From Rhodospirillales bacterium (GTDB taxonomy: Bacteria; Pseudomonadota; Alphaproteobacteria; Rhodospirillales; Casp-alpha2), in assembly GCA_018662225.1 (NCBI GenBank), contig JABJGO010000010.1:1-59202 (forward strand): a DNA stretch of 59,202 nt, given 5' to 3'. How positions within the stretch are numbered: the first letter of the stretch is position 1; every line of letters begins with the position of its first letter. The notes below the pieces were generated by a model. It was given only the letters and a program-made list of their open reading frames with translations. It was not told the DNA's origin and did not search any database. Position numbers and translations under genes: made by a program. Shown in pieces: positions 26,949 through 35,931 of the stretch.

Positions 26949-27111
26949 TAGGGATAACCTTTTCTACCGGTGCGGAGGGCGCTGGTATTTCCCAGGTCGC
27001 CAGAAACACGGCACCGCCAGCCAGGCCGACAAGAAGCAGTATGATCAAAACAGAGGAAAGTCGCATCATAGGGTTTCGGAATCCTTGTTTGAGATTAACA
27101 CCATTGACCAC
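26929..27111 (-). CDS. small single-pass membrane protein upstream of the 631-residue gene
   Basis: 60 residues with one hydrophobic helix (VLIILLLVGLAGGAVFLATW) followed by a proline-rich periplasmic tail (EIPAPSAPVEKV). The 3' end overlaps the next gene by 20 bp. An alternative start at the second or third Met (MMRLSS) would give a protein of about 46 residues that begins just before the helix. I do not recognise a family. Overlap and coding-like content support that it is real. It may work with the exported 631-residue protein. Confidence 0.6.
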   Translation of the reverse strand: MVNGVNLKQGFRNPMMRLSSVLIILLLVGLAGGAVFLATWEIPAPSAPVEKVIPNDNFPG

Positions 27112-27261
27112 TAGATTATGGCCGCTTGGTATTTGTGGTACTCATCCTGTTGTATAGAATAGGTTATATAGAATTCAACTGTGACAATAATGCGGCAGTC
27201 TACCGGGTGGGGGCGCAGCGTTCAACAACATGCCCGCAACACACGACCCGCAAAAAATGAA

Positions 27262-27834
27262 ATGAATGAACACGTTGCCATGAATAGTCCAAAAAAAATT
27301 GATCGTCCGGTGATTCTAGTCGGATTAATGGGGGCTGGAAAGACCAGCGTGGGTCGAAAATTGGCGGAATTGCTGAATTTTCCGTTTGTGGATGCTGATC
27401 AGGAAATCGAAGCTGCGGCGGGCTGCACGATTGAGGATTTTTTCGAGTTACATGGTGAAAACGAATTTCGCAAGGGTGAGGAAAAGGTGATTAAACGGTT
27501 GTTGGAATCGGGAAATCAGGTCCTCGCTACAGGCGGTGGTGCCTATATGAACCCGTCGATTCGCGAAGCTATTGCGCAGCACGGCATTTCAATATGGCTG
27601 CGCGCTGACCTGGATATCCTGTGTAAACGCACGGGCCGACGTGGTGGCAGGCCTTTGCTGAACACAGCAAACCCTGAAGAAGTGCTACAAAGGCTCATGG
27701 ACGAACGCTACCCCACCTACGAAAAAGCAGATATTGTGGTGGATACCAGCCAGGAAAGTATCGATCTGACCGCCGCCAATATTCTCGATTCTATAATGGC
27801 ATTCACCCGTGACAGAAAACCAGAACAGAAGTGA
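27262..27834 (+). CDS. aroK: shikimate kinase
   Basis: About 190 residues. It phosphorylates shikimate in aromatic amino-acid synthesis. Motifs are the P-loop GLMGAGKTSVGRKLA, DADQEIE with the shikimate-binding Asp, a conserved Arg in ENEFRKGEE, the LATGGGAYM loop and the lid RRGGRPLL. The ATG at 27262 is preferred to an upstream extension; 27280 is also possible, and neither has a strong ribosome site. It precedes aroB by only 10 bp, the standard aroK-aroB pair. Confidence 0.95.
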   Translation: MNEHVAMNSPKKIDRPVILVGLMGAGKTSVGRKLAELLNFPFVDADQEIEAAAGCTIEDFFELHGENEFRKGEEKVIKRLLESGNQVLATGGGAYMNPSIREAIAQHGISIWLRADLDILCKRTGRRGGRPLLNTANPEEVLQRLMDERYPTYEKADIVVDTSQESIDLTAANILDSIMAFTRDRKPEQK

Positions 27835-27844
27835 TCTACCGATA

Positions 27845-28966
27845 ATGAGTGATCCACAATCAGACAGCATTCAAGTCGACCTGGGCGAACGCGCCTATGA
27901 CATTCACGTGGGTGAAGGCTTGATTGCGCGCGCAGGCGAATTGATTGCGCCACTGTTAAGCAAACCTGAGACCATCATTGTCACGGACGAGAACGTCGCT
28001 GGACTATGGCTCGAGCCTTTGGAGGCATCCCTATCCGGGTCCGCCATCAATGCCAGGACATTGGTGATGAAGCCGGGTGAAGCCACTAAGAGTTTCGATA
28101 ACCTGCAAACGGTCACAGACTTTTTCCTGAGCGCGCCAGTAGAACGCGGCTCCATCGTCATCGCGTTTGGCGGTGGTGTCATTGGTGATCTGACCGGCTT
28201 TGCCGCCGCAACCACCCTGCGTGGAATTGATTTTGTACAAATACCCACCACCATTCTGGCCCAGGTCGACAGTTCCGTTGGTGGCAAGACAGGGATCAAT
28301 ACCGCCCATGGTAAAAACCTGATCGGTGCGTTTCATCAACCCCGCATGGTGCTGGCGGATACCGAAGTCTTGTCCACCCTACCTGATCGGGAACGTCAGG
28401 CTGGTTACGCTGAAATTGTGAAATACGGATTGCTTGGCGACGCCGCATTCTTTGGTTGGTTAGAGGAAAACGGCAACCGGGTTCTAAGCGGTGATAGTCA
28501 AGCCCTACGCCATGCCGTGATGCAAAGTTGCCGGGCCAAAGCACAGATTGTCGGCGATGATGAGCGCGAAAAAGGCGCCCGCGCGCTCTTAAATTTTGGC
28601 CACACTTTTGGCCATGCGCTGGAAGCGGAAAATGCTTACAGCTCGGCGCTACTGCACGGTGAAGGCGTCGCAATCGGCTCTGTTCTGGCGCTGGCACTAT
28701 CGGAACGAATGGGATTGTGCCCTGTGGGCCGGGCAGACCGTTTGACGACACACCTCAAGTCTTTGGGCATACCCAGTCGCATTTCTGATATCGGTGGCGC
28801 AGACGGTTGGAAACCGGATGTTCTGCTTGATCACATGCGCGTGGACAAGAAAGTGTCTGGTGGCAAATTGACCTTTATTCTGGCCCATGATATCGGCGAT
28901 GCGTTTGTTACCTGTGATGTGGATGAGAGCGATGTCCTGAGCGTTCTGGAAGAGAGTCTGGTTTAA
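27845..28966 (+). CDS. aroB: 3-dehydroquinate synthase
   Basis: 373 residues. It cyclises DAHP to 3-dehydroquinate with NAD+ and a divalent metal. Diagnostic segments are IAFGGGVIGDLTGFAA, QIPTTILAQVDSSVGGKTGIN, the metal ligands in AGYAEIVKYG, NFGHTFGHALE and LHGEGVAIG, and the DKKVSGGKLTFIL tail. ATG 27845 is chosen over an upstream GTG at 27809, which would overlap aroK and add an atypical N-terminus. A CNNM/CBS gene follows after 2 bp. Confidence 0.96.
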   Translation: MSDPQSDSIQVDLGERAYDIHVGEGLIARAGELIAPLLSKPETIIVTDENVAGLWLEPLEASLSGSAINARTLVMKPGEATKSFDNLQTVTDFFLSAPVERGSIVIAFGGGVIGDLTGFAAATTLRGIDFVQIPTTILAQVDSSVGGKTGINTAHGKNLIGAFHQPRMVLADTEVLSTLPDRERQAGYAEIVKYGLLGDAAFFGWLEENGNRVLSGDSQALRHAVMQSCRAKAQIVGDDEREKGARALLNFGHTFGHALEAENAYSSALLHGEGVAIGSVLALALSERMGLCPVGRADRLTTHLKSLGIPSRISDIGGADGWKPDVLLDHMRVDKKVSGGKLTFILAHDIGDAFVTCDVDESDVLSVLEESLV

Positions 28967-28968
28967 TC

Positions 28969-30246
28969 ATGTTTATTACCCTGATCATCATATTCCTGTT
29001 GTTGCTGGTTTCGGCGTTCTTCTCCGGTTCAGAAACAGCCCTTACGGCGGCCTCACGTCCCACCATGCACCAATTGGCGCAGGACGGAAACGCCCACGCA
29101 GCCATGGTCAACAAACTGCATAGCCGTAAAGATCGGCTCATCAGCACCATTTTACTGGGCAACAACCTGGTCAATATTCTGGCTTCAGCGCTGGCGACCA
29201 GCATCATGATCACGCTGTATGGTGAGGCCGGTATTGCCTATGCCACCATTGCCATGACGTTATTGGTGTTGATATTCTCCGAGGTTCTACCAAAAAGCTA
29301 TGCGCTTGATAATGCTAACAGAATTTCATTGAGTATTGCGCCTGTAGTTCGAATTTTGGTCATCATTCTGCTTCCATTGACCCAGACTATTAACGCGGTG
29401 ATCTGGTGTATATTTCGTCTGTTCGGCCGAAATTATGGGGTGCGCGATTCTCTGGGACGCGGTGATGAAGAACTACGGGGGGCGATTGAACTGCATGACC
29501 GCGACGACGTAGACGTAAAATCCGAACGGGCGATGCTGCGCAGTGTGCTGGATCTGGCTGATGTGCAACTGGGCGAGGTCATGACACACCGCAAAAATGT
29601 GGCCACGATCGACGCCTCTCTGTCGGCTGAAGAGATCGTCACCCAGGTTTTGGAAAGTCCTTATACCCGTATCCCCCTGTGGCGCGAAGACCCTGATGAC
29701 GTTATTGGTGTGCTGCACGCCAAGGCCCTGTTGCGGGAACTTTATAAATCACCCAACAAAATACCAACTGATATTGATGTGGTCGCACTGGCTGCGGAAC
29801 CCTGGTTTGTGCCTGAGACCACAACTCTTGATGACCAATTGGAAGCCTTCAAGAAACGCCACGCGCACTTTGCCCTGGTGGTCGATGAATACGGTGCTCT
29901 CATGGGCATCGTGACACTGGAAGATATTTTAGAAGAAATCGTAGGCGAAATTGAAGACGAGCACGACGTGGCGGTAACCGGTGTCCACCAAATGGCCGAT
30001 GGCCGGTATGTCGTAGAGGGCACGGTGACCATCCGCGATTTAAACCGGGAATTTGAATGGTATTTGCCCGATGAAGATGCATCCACCATCGCCGGGCTGG
30101 TTTTGCACGAATCCCGTAGAATTCCGGATGTAGGGCAAGCCTTTATGTTCCACGGATTCCGGTTCGAAATCCTGCAAAGACACCGAAATCAGATTACGTC
30201 TGTAGGGGTCACACCGCCCGAAGATCAGCTGCTTTCAGAGGCCTGA
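28969..30246 (+). CDS. HlyC/CorC-type CNNM-CBS membrane protein
   Basis: 425 residues. The N-terminal 180 residues form a CNNM (DUF21) transmembrane domain (LLVSAFFSGSETALTAASRP at about 11-30, and ILGNNLVNILASALATSIMI-like helices). Two CBS motifs follow at about 200-330 (VMTHRKNVATIDA and FALVVDEYGALMGIVTLEDI). A CorC_HlyC C-terminal domain ends the protein (VEGTVTIRDLNREFEW). The family is linked to Mg2+/Co2+ efflux. It is 2 bp after aroB, a common alphaproteobacterial order. Confidence 0.93.
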   Translation: MFITLIIIFLLLLVSAFFSGSETALTAASRPTMHQLAQDGNAHAAMVNKLHSRKDRLISTILLGNNLVNILASALATSIMITLYGEAGIAYATIAMTLLVLIFSEVLPKSYALDNANRISLSIAPVVRILVIILLPLTQTINAVIWCIFRLFGRNYGVRDSLGRGDEELRGAIELHDRDDVDVKSERAMLRSVLDLADVQLGEVMTHRKNVATIDASLSAEEIVTQVLESPYTRIPLWREDPDDVIGVLHAKALLRELYKSPNKIPTDIDVVALAAEPWFVPETTTLDDQLEAFKKRHAHFALVVDEYGALMGIVTLEDILEEIVGEIEDEHDVAVTGVHQMADGRYVVEGTVTIRDLNREFEWYLPDEDASTIAGLVLHESRRIPDVGQAFMFHGFRFEILQRHRNQITSVGVTPPEDQLLSEA

Positions 30247-30355
30247 ACAAGAAAATTGTTACAGGCGCTACAATTTTTAGTTTTTTCAGTCTATGATGCT
30301 TTCTACACAACTTGCCGGACGATTTTTCTCACCCCCGGCCCTAGGGAGTGCAAGC

Positions 30356-30802
30356 ATGAACCAAAAGATCATTCCTGACGTCGTCAACAACCAGACCGTC
30401 TGTACAGTCAAAGAGTCCGACACGGCCCGTGCGGCAGCAGAGGCCATGGTACGCGAGAATATTGCCGCTGTTATTGTCACTGATGATAACAGTTCCCTGA
30501 TCGGCATTTTGACCGAGCGGGACCTGGCCCGGCAGGTTGTTGCCACAGGTGCCGACGCAAGCAAGATTCTGGTCGGTGACATTATGACCGCCAATCCTGA
30601 TACGTTGACGCCAGACGATTCAGCCGGCGACGCGCTTGAGCTGATGCATTCGCGTAATTACCGTCACCTGCCCGTTGCGGTAGATGGCCGGTGTGTAGCG
30701 ATGGTTTCTATTCGCGACCTTTACCGGACCATGAAGGCGGCGCTGGAAGAAGACATTCGCGAAACTGAGGCCTTTGTGTTCGGAGACCGTTACGGCGCTT
30801 AA
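30356..30802 (+). CDS. CBS-pair domain protein
   Basis: 148 residues composed almost entirely of two CBS motifs, typical of small adenine-nucleotide sensors: ENIAAVIVTDDNSSLIGILT with ERDLARQV, then MHSRNYRHLPVAVDGRCVAM with SIRDLYR. ATG 30356 is preceded by GGGAG eight bases upstream; the upstream extension to 30293 is rejected. What it regulates is unknown. Confidence 0.88.
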   Translation: MNQKIIPDVVNNQTVCTVKESDTARAAAEAMVRENIAAVIVTDDNSSLIGILTERDLARQVVATGADASKILVGDIMTANPDTLTPDDSAGDALELMHSRNYRHLPVAVDGRCVAMVSIRDLYRTMKAALEEDIRETEAFVFGDRYGA

Positions 30803-30880
30803 GGTGTCCCGGCCCGATATATCCCCCTCGTAACACCAGTTCACGTAACTGGCTAATACCTTATTGTTCAGGACACCCCC

Positions 30881-31432
30881 ATGGCATTATCAAAACCAGT
30901 TGCCCGCGCCCTTGCGCATACTCGCGAGATCAAATGTTGCGGTTATGAGCGCGACGATGGTTTGTGGGATATTGAAGCCACATTGACCGATCGCAAGGCC
31001 TATTCGTTCGCCAACCATGATCGGGGCAGCATTAATGCGGGCGAGGCCATCCATGAAATGCATGTTCGGTTGACCATTGATAATGATTTTGTTGTTCAGG
31101 GCGCCGAAGCGGCGACCCTCAACAGCCCCTTCAATGCCTGCCCCAACGTGGCGGATTCCTATAAGGCGCTAATTGGTCTTCGAGTTGGTCCGGGATGGCG
31201 CAAGAATGTGTATTCACAATTTGGTCACCAAAAGGGCTGTACGCACCTGACCGAGATGCTACTGGGGCCGATCGGGACCACGGCCTACCAAACCATTGGC
31301 GGCAGCAAGCTCAAGTCGTCACTCAAAGAACAATCGGGGGCTGGAAATAGACTGGTGAACACCTGCCACGCGTTGGCCAGCGACGGCGAGATGATCAAAC
31401 GCGAATGGCCTGATTTGTACACCGGTGATTAG
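30881..31432 (+). CDS. DUF2889-family protein
   Basis: 183 residues matching the DUF2889 family, whose members start with a short motif like RALAHTREIKCCGYERDDG followed by WDIEATLTDRK and IHEMHVRLTI. The conserved CTHLTEML segment lies near residue 122. No function is established for the family. It is a stand-alone gene after the CBS-pair gene and before the convergent ribbon-helix-helix gene. Confidence 0.85.
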   Translation: MALSKPVARALAHTREIKCCGYERDDGLWDIEATLTDRKAYSFANHDRGSINAGEAIHEMHVRLTIDNDFVVQGAEAATLNSPFNACPNVADSYKALIGLRVGPGWRKNVYSQFGHQKGCTHLTEMLLGPIGTTAYQTIGGSKLKSSLKEQSGAGNRLVNTCHALASDGEMIKREWPDLYTGD

Positions 31433-31470
31433 CAGACACATCAAATGGCAGAATAGGTGGAGCTTGGCCT

Positions 31471-31746
31471 TTAGCTAGCCTGTTCCAGAAGCTTAGGTAG
31501 AATGCCGCCCTGCATTTCGCCACCATCATTTGCGGCTGTACGGAAATAACTGACAATGAAGGCACGAACCATAGATGTACGGCTTGAACCATGCCTGAAC
31601 CGTTCAATCATCGTGCAAAGTTCATGAATCGTGTTCTGCTCCAAAGCGCAGATCTGATCTAGTGCTGCCCAAGTGGCACCCTCAAGCCTTAGACTTGTTC
31701 GGTGCCCCCCCACGGTTACATTCCGGCTGACAAGTTTACCCTGCAT
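31471..31746 (-). CDS. ribbon-helix-helix DNA-binding domain protein
   Basis: 91 residues resembling the RHH_4 domain family. The beta strand is VTVGGHRTSLRLEGATWAAL at about 10-29, and the helices follow with TIHELCTMIERFR and SSRTSMVRAFIVSYF. AAGGAA precedes the ATG. A perfect 9-bp inverted repeat lies 45-71 bp upstream in its promoter region (31791-31817), so autoregulation is possible. No toxin gene is adjacent, which argues against a toxin-antitoxin pair. Confidence 0.87.
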   Translation of the reverse strand: MQGKLVSRNVTVGGHRTSLRLEGATWAALDQICALEQNTIHELCTMIERFRHGSSRTSMVRAFIVSYFRTAANDGGEMQGGILPKLLEQAS

Positions 31747-31790
31747 TGAAAAATTTCCTTAGTTTTATGTTCGCGCCACGAAACCCCAAA

Positions 31791-31817
31791 CATTGTATGG
31801 AGATTATGCATACAATG
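31791..31817. promoter_or_regulatory. 9-bp perfect inverted repeat upstream of the ribbon-helix-helix gene
   Basis: CATTGTATG (31791-31799) and CATACAATG (31809-31817) are exact reverse complements with a 9-nt spacer. The dyad lies in the 175-bp gap between the bolA stop and the ribbon-helix-helix start, within reach of that gene's promoter. It is a candidate operator; the binder is unproven. Confidence 0.5.
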
Positions 31818-31921
31818 GTCAATACCACCACAAGATATTCTTGGTCGCGGCATGGCGTATCAAAATTTACTTTTCACGGCAGGTGATGAACTTTTGGTTG
31901 ATCTGACCGGAAGTCGTGGGC

Positions 31922-32206
31922 CTAATCCGTGAATTCATCAGGTGTTATGGTTCGCATGGTAAGGGCGTGCAATCCTCGTGCGAATGCCTCATCCAGCAAG
32001 GCATAGACAGATTGCTGTCTGGCAACGCGACTAAGCCCTGAGAATTCATCTGATACTACCGTAATACGATAATGCGTTTCACCACTGGGCCGGGCACCGG
32101 CATGACCCGCATGCAGGGATGATTCGTCAATGATCTCAAAGAAGGACGGATTGAGCCCCGCCCGAACCAGATTTTCAATCAGCTCTTCCATGAGGGTGTC
32201 TTCCAT
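31922..32206 (-). CDS. bolA: BolA-family protein
   Basis: 94 residues with the BolA fold: IIDESSLHAGHAGARPSGET containing the conserved His-rich loop, HYRITVVSDEFSGLSRVARQ, and VYALLDEAFARGLHALTMR. BolA proteins pair with monothiol glutaredoxins and act in iron-sulfur or iron sensing and stress response. No glutaredoxin gene is adjacent. It is divergent from the J-protein gene in the bolA-dnaJ-cobS-cobT arrangement. A start at the second Met (32191), preceded by GGAAG, is equally good. Confidence 0.92.
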   Translation of the reverse strand: MEDTLMEELIENLVRAGLNPSFFEIIDESSLHAGHAGARPSGETHYRITVVSDEFSGLSRVARQQSVYALLDEAFARGLHALTMRTITPDEFTD

Positions 32207-32289
32207 TATCTGTTATAAATCAAGGTAGTAACGCCGAAATCGAAACACAAGGCCTTGCAGCTTCTGTCTTCAACTATCATAGTTACACG

Positions 32290-32883
32290 ATGAAAAGAAA
32301 ATACTCGTTCGATGATGATTTGGGCAAGCCTGAAACGACACTGCAATCCTGTCAGTGGCCAGGATGCGACGGGCATGGTGAGCACCGTGCACCCAAATCC
32401 CGCGACGAACTGAACATCTACCTGTGGTTTTGCCTCGAACACATTCGGCAATACAACAAATCCTGGAACTATTACGACGGCATGAATGATACAGAGGTGG
32501 AAGAGGACAAGCGTCACGATACCGTCTGGAATCGCCCTTCATGGCAGTTGGGCACCAATGCCGGGGCCTTTGGTTTCGGTGCCCAGGCCGACCCGTTCGA
32601 GATATTTGGCGAAAATGGCGCATCCGGCCCAAGGAATGGGAATGGAAATGGGAATGGTACCGCTGAACATGCCGCCCGGCCTCCTGTCAGCAAGGAAGAG
32701 GAACATGCGTACCGGACACTGGGCCTCGACTACCCGGTCAATGCTGATGACATCAAGACCCGGTACAAGGCTCTGGTTAAAGAGCACCATCCCGATGCCA
32801 ACAAAGGGGCCAAAGCCTCAGAAGAACGCCTGAAGGATATCAACCAGGCTTATCACGTCCTGCGCGAAGCAATGACCGCTTGA
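32290..32883 (+). CDS. J-domain protein with an N-terminal Cys/His motif
   Basis: 197 residues. A C-terminal J domain covers about 135-197 (HAYRTLGLDYPVNADDIKTR, with the essential HPD in KEHHPDANKG). The N-terminus has a Cys/His pattern that could bind zinc: CQWPGCDGHGEH and FCLEHIRQ. A Gly/Asn repeat linker (GNGNGNGNG) lies between. J proteins stimulate DnaK. The gene precedes cobS and cobT, an arrangement I recall from other alphaproteobacteria, so it may help fold or assemble the cobaltochelatase. That link is inference. Confidence 0.88.
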   Translation: MKRKYSFDDDLGKPETTLQSCQWPGCDGHGEHRAPKSRDELNIYLWFCLEHIRQYNKSWNYYDGMNDTEVEEDKRHDTVWNRPSWQLGTNAGAFGFGAQADPFEIFGENGASGPRNGNGNGNGTAEHAARPPVSKEEEHAYRTLGLDYPVNADDIKTRYKALVKEHHPDANKGAKASEERLKDINQAYHVLREAMTA

Positions 32884-32986
32884 AATTCAGACAGCACCAA
32901 CGCCTTGAGCCTTGACCTAGAGGCCGTTTAGCCCTACGCCATAGCTTCGCAATTTAACTATTCTAACAAGACTTGGTTTCCAGCCC

Positions 32987-33991
32987 ATGAACGTTCAAAA
33001 CACCATGGATGCCAGCACGGCATTCCCACTCGACAAACCCGATATCACCGTTTCTGTGCGCGATGCGTTTGGTCTCGACAGTGACATGCAGGTGCCCGCT
33101 TTCAGCATCGCTGATGAGCATGTACCCGACAATGACCCGACCTACCGTTTCGATCACGACACCACCATGGCCATTCTGGCTGGTTTTTCATACAACCGCC
33201 GAGTCATGATCCAGGGTTATCACGGAACCGGTAAATCCACCCACGTGGAACAGGTGGCATCCCGCCTGAACTGGCCATGTATTCGTATCAACCTGGACAG
33301 CCACATCAGCCGTATCGATCTGGTCGGTAAAGACGCCATTGTGTTGCGCGATGGAAAACAAGTGACGGAATTCCGCGAAGGTATTCTGCCCTGGGCCATC
33401 CAGCACCCAACCGCATTGGTGTTTGATGAATACGATGCCGGCCGTCCCGATGTTATGTTTGTTATTCAACGTATTTTGGAAGTTGAAGGCAAGCTGACGC
33501 TGCTTGATCAGAACCGGGTTATGCGCCCGCATCCGTTCTTCCGTTTGTTTTCCACCACCAACACGGTGGGACTTGGAGACACCACGGGGCTCTATCACGG
33601 CACCCAACAGATCAACCAGGGCCAGATGGATCGTTGGAACATTGTTACCACATTGAACTATCTGGAATCCGAATCAGAGGAGGCCATCGTTCTATCCAAG
33701 CTGTCTGCCTACGACACCGCAGAAGGCAAGGTGGACGTGCACAATATGGTGGAACTGGCCAACATGACTCGTTCGGGCTTCATGGCGGGCGATATCTCCA
33801 CCGTTATGTCTCCACGCACGGTGATTACGTGGGCCGAGAACACCAGCATTTTTGCTGACCGTGCCTTCGCCTTCCGGGTGACCTTCCTCAATAAGTGTGA
33901 TGAACACGAACGTCCGTTGATTGCTGAATATTATCAACGATGCTTCGATGAGGATCTTCCTGAATCCATGGGCAACATCGCGATCACCTGA
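32987..33991 (+). CDS. cobS: aerobic cobaltochelatase subunit CobS
   Basis: 334 residues of the AAA+ family. CobS and CobT form a chaperone-like ATPase that, with CobN, inserts cobalt into hydrogenobyrinate a,c-diamide in aerobic cobalamin synthesis. Walker A is [10 protein letters not shown] at 77-86, Walker B is [13 protein letters not shown], and the sensor region is [15 protein letters not shown]. Length and order match CobS. No cobN lies in the window. Confidence 0.95.
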   Translation: MNVQNTMDASTAFPLDKPDITVSVRDAFGLDSDMQVPAFSIADEHVPDNDPTYRFDHDTTMAILAGFSYNRRVMIQGYHGTGKSTHVEQVASRLNWPCIRINLDSHISRIDLVGKDAIVLRDGKQVTEFREGILPWAIQHPTALVFDEYDAGRPDVMFVIQRILEVEGKLTLLDQNRVMRPHPFFRLFSTTNTVGLGDTTGLYHGTQQINQGQMDRWNIVTTLNYLESESEEAIVLSKLSAYDTAEGKVDVHNMVELANMTRSGFMAGDISTVMSPRTVITWAENTSIFADRAFAFRVTFLNKCDEHERPLIAEYYQRCFDEDLPESMGNIAIT

Positions 33992-34028
33992 TTGGGATAT
34001 GCCTGATCGAAATATATAAGGGGACGTG

Positions 34029-35882
34029 GTGAGCCAGTCGGAACAACCGCATGATCTGGTAAAACGGTCGACAGCAGCCGCGCTTAAGGCGCTTGTTGAT
34101 AAACCGGATATTGAGATCAATTTCTCACAAGGTGCTGCCGGTATCACGGGCAATACCGCCCATATGCCGGCGCCTCCACACCAGATGACACGGGATGGCG
34201 TCGCCCGCTATCGCGGCATGGCCGATGCGCTGGCCATGCGCATGCACTATCATGATGAAAGTATCCACCGCCGTCGCCAACCCCCCAGCGCGGAAGCTCG
34301 TGCCGTTTTTGAAGCCGTTGAACAAGCGCGCTGTGAAAGCCTGGGCTCGCGTCGTCTGGAAGGCGTGGCCGCCAATCTCAACAACCTGACGGACGAGCGT
34401 TGCCGCGCAAAAGGCTACGCCGCCATGCAGGAACGCAAGGAAGAGATGCTACCCGATGTACTGGGTCTGTTAATCCGCAAACAACTCGGCCATTCCGAGC
34501 TACCGGAGGCCGCCGAAAATCTACTCGGTCTGTGGCAGGACTGGCTGGATGATCGTGTAGGCGATCAAATCGGCGATCTGGAAGAATGCCTCAACGATCA
34601 AGCAGCATTTTCCGAACGCGTCATGAAGATGCTACAATCGCTCGACCTCGTAGATGCTGCTGACGAGTTGAATGACGACGAAAACGATCAGAATGACGAT
34701 GGCGATGACGACGACGATGGCGGTGAGGACATGGATTCCGACACCGGTGAAATGGACGGTGAGACAGCCGCCGCCATGGAATCGGCGATGGGCGAAAGTG
34801 ACGACGACGCCGACGGTATGTCCGATGCCGGTGACGAGGAAATGATGCCGGGCGAAGGCGAAGAAGACCCGGCTGGCCCCACCCAGTGGCAACAGAACTG
34901 GTCAGATGGCCCCGCAAGCCAAGCCGCCTATCACCCCTACACGGTACAGTTCGACGAAATCATCAGCGCCGATGAACTTTGTGATCCGGAAGAACTGGCC
35001 CGACTGCGCCATCAGTTGGATCAACAACTATCACACCTGCAAGGCATGGTCTCAAAGCTGGCCAACCGGTTGCAGCGCGCCCTGCTCGCAAAACAACAAC
35101 GGTCATGGCACTTCGATCTGGAAGAAGGCATTCTGGATGCCGCCCGCCTGTCACGCGTTGTGATCGACCCATCGCATCCCCTGTCGTTCAAAATGGAGAG
35201 CGAAACCCAGTTCCGCGACACCATTGTCACCTTGCTGATAGACAATTCCGGCTCTATGCGTGGCCGCCCCATTACCGTGGCTGCCATGAGTGCCGACATT
35301 CTGGCCCGCACGCTGGAACGCTGTGGGGTCAAGGTTGAGGTTCTCGGCTTTACCACACGGTCATGGAAGGGCGGGTCATCGCGGGAGAAATGGGTCTCTG
35401 ATAATAAGCCCAAAAACCCGGGCCGCCTGAATGATTTACGCCATATTGTCTATAAATCTGCCGATACGCCCTGGCGCCGGGCGCGGGCTAATCTGGGCCT
35501 TATGCTGCGCGAAGGATTGCTCAAGGAAAATATCGACGGTGAGGCCCTGCTATGGGCGCACAACCGGTTACTGGCACGCTCAGAACAGCGCCGCATTCTA
35601 ATGGTGATTTCTGATGGCGCGCCCGTGGATGACGCCACATTGTCAGCAAACCCCGGCAACTATTTGGAAAAGCATCTTCGTGATGTGATTGAGTGGATCG
35701 AAACCCGGTCCCCGATCCAGTTGACCGCCATTGGTATCGGACATGATGTAACCCGGTATTACCAACGCGCCGTAACCCTGATTGATGCAGAGGAACTGGG
35801 CGGCACTATGATGGCCAAGCTCATGGAGTTGTTCGACGAAGATGACCGCGCCGCCAGCCGCACACGAAAGCGAGCAAGCTAA
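34029..35882 (+). CDS. cobT: aerobic cobaltochelatase subunit CobT
   Basis: About 617 residues. The central region is a long acidic low-complexity stretch (Asp/Glu-rich, about 215-285), typical of CobT. The C-terminus is a von Willebrand A domain with the MIDAS start [13 protein letters not shown] near 402. The GTG at 34029 is chosen because AAGGGG lies five bases upstream; the GTG directly before it is too close. It follows cobS by 37 bp. Adenosylcobalamin use elsewhere in the cell is implied. Confidence 0.95.
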   Translation: MSQSEQPHDLVKRSTAAALKALVDKPDIEINFSQGAAGITGNTAHMPAPPHQMTRDGVARYRGMADALAMRMHYHDESIHRRRQPPSAEARAVFEAVEQARCESLGSRRLEGVAANLNNLTDERCRAKGYAAMQERKEEMLPDVLGLLIRKQLGHSELPEAAENLLGLWQDWLDDRVGDQIGDLEECLNDQAAFSERVMKMLQSLDLVDAADELNDDENDQNDDGDDDDDGGEDMDSDTGEMDGETAAAMESAMGESDDDADGMSDAGDEEMMPGEGEEDPAGPTQWQQNWSDGPASQAAYHPYTVQFDEIISADELCDPEELARLRHQLDQQLSHLQGMVSKLANRLQRALLAKQQRSWHFDLEEGILDAARLSRVVIDPSHPLSFKMESETQFRDTIVTLLIDNSGSMRGRPITVAAMSADILARTLERCGVKVEVLGFTTRSWKGGSSREKWVSDNKPKNPGRLNDLRHIVYKSADTPWRRARANLGLMLREGLLKENIDGEALLWAHNRLLARSEQRRILMVISDGAPVDDATLSANPGNYLEKHLRDVIEWIETRSPIQLTAIGIGHDVTRYYQRAVTLIDAEELGGTMMAKLMELFDEDDRAASRTRKRAS

Positions 35883-35931
35883 GACAAACGGTGTGTAATA
35901 AGAAGCCGTGACCTGAGGGAGAATTCATCAC

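Noticed and set aside
34632-34892. Minus-strand frames rich in Ser, His and Arg within cobT
   Set aside because: They are antisense to the Asp/Glu-rich region of CobT, whose skewed codons remove stops on the other strand.
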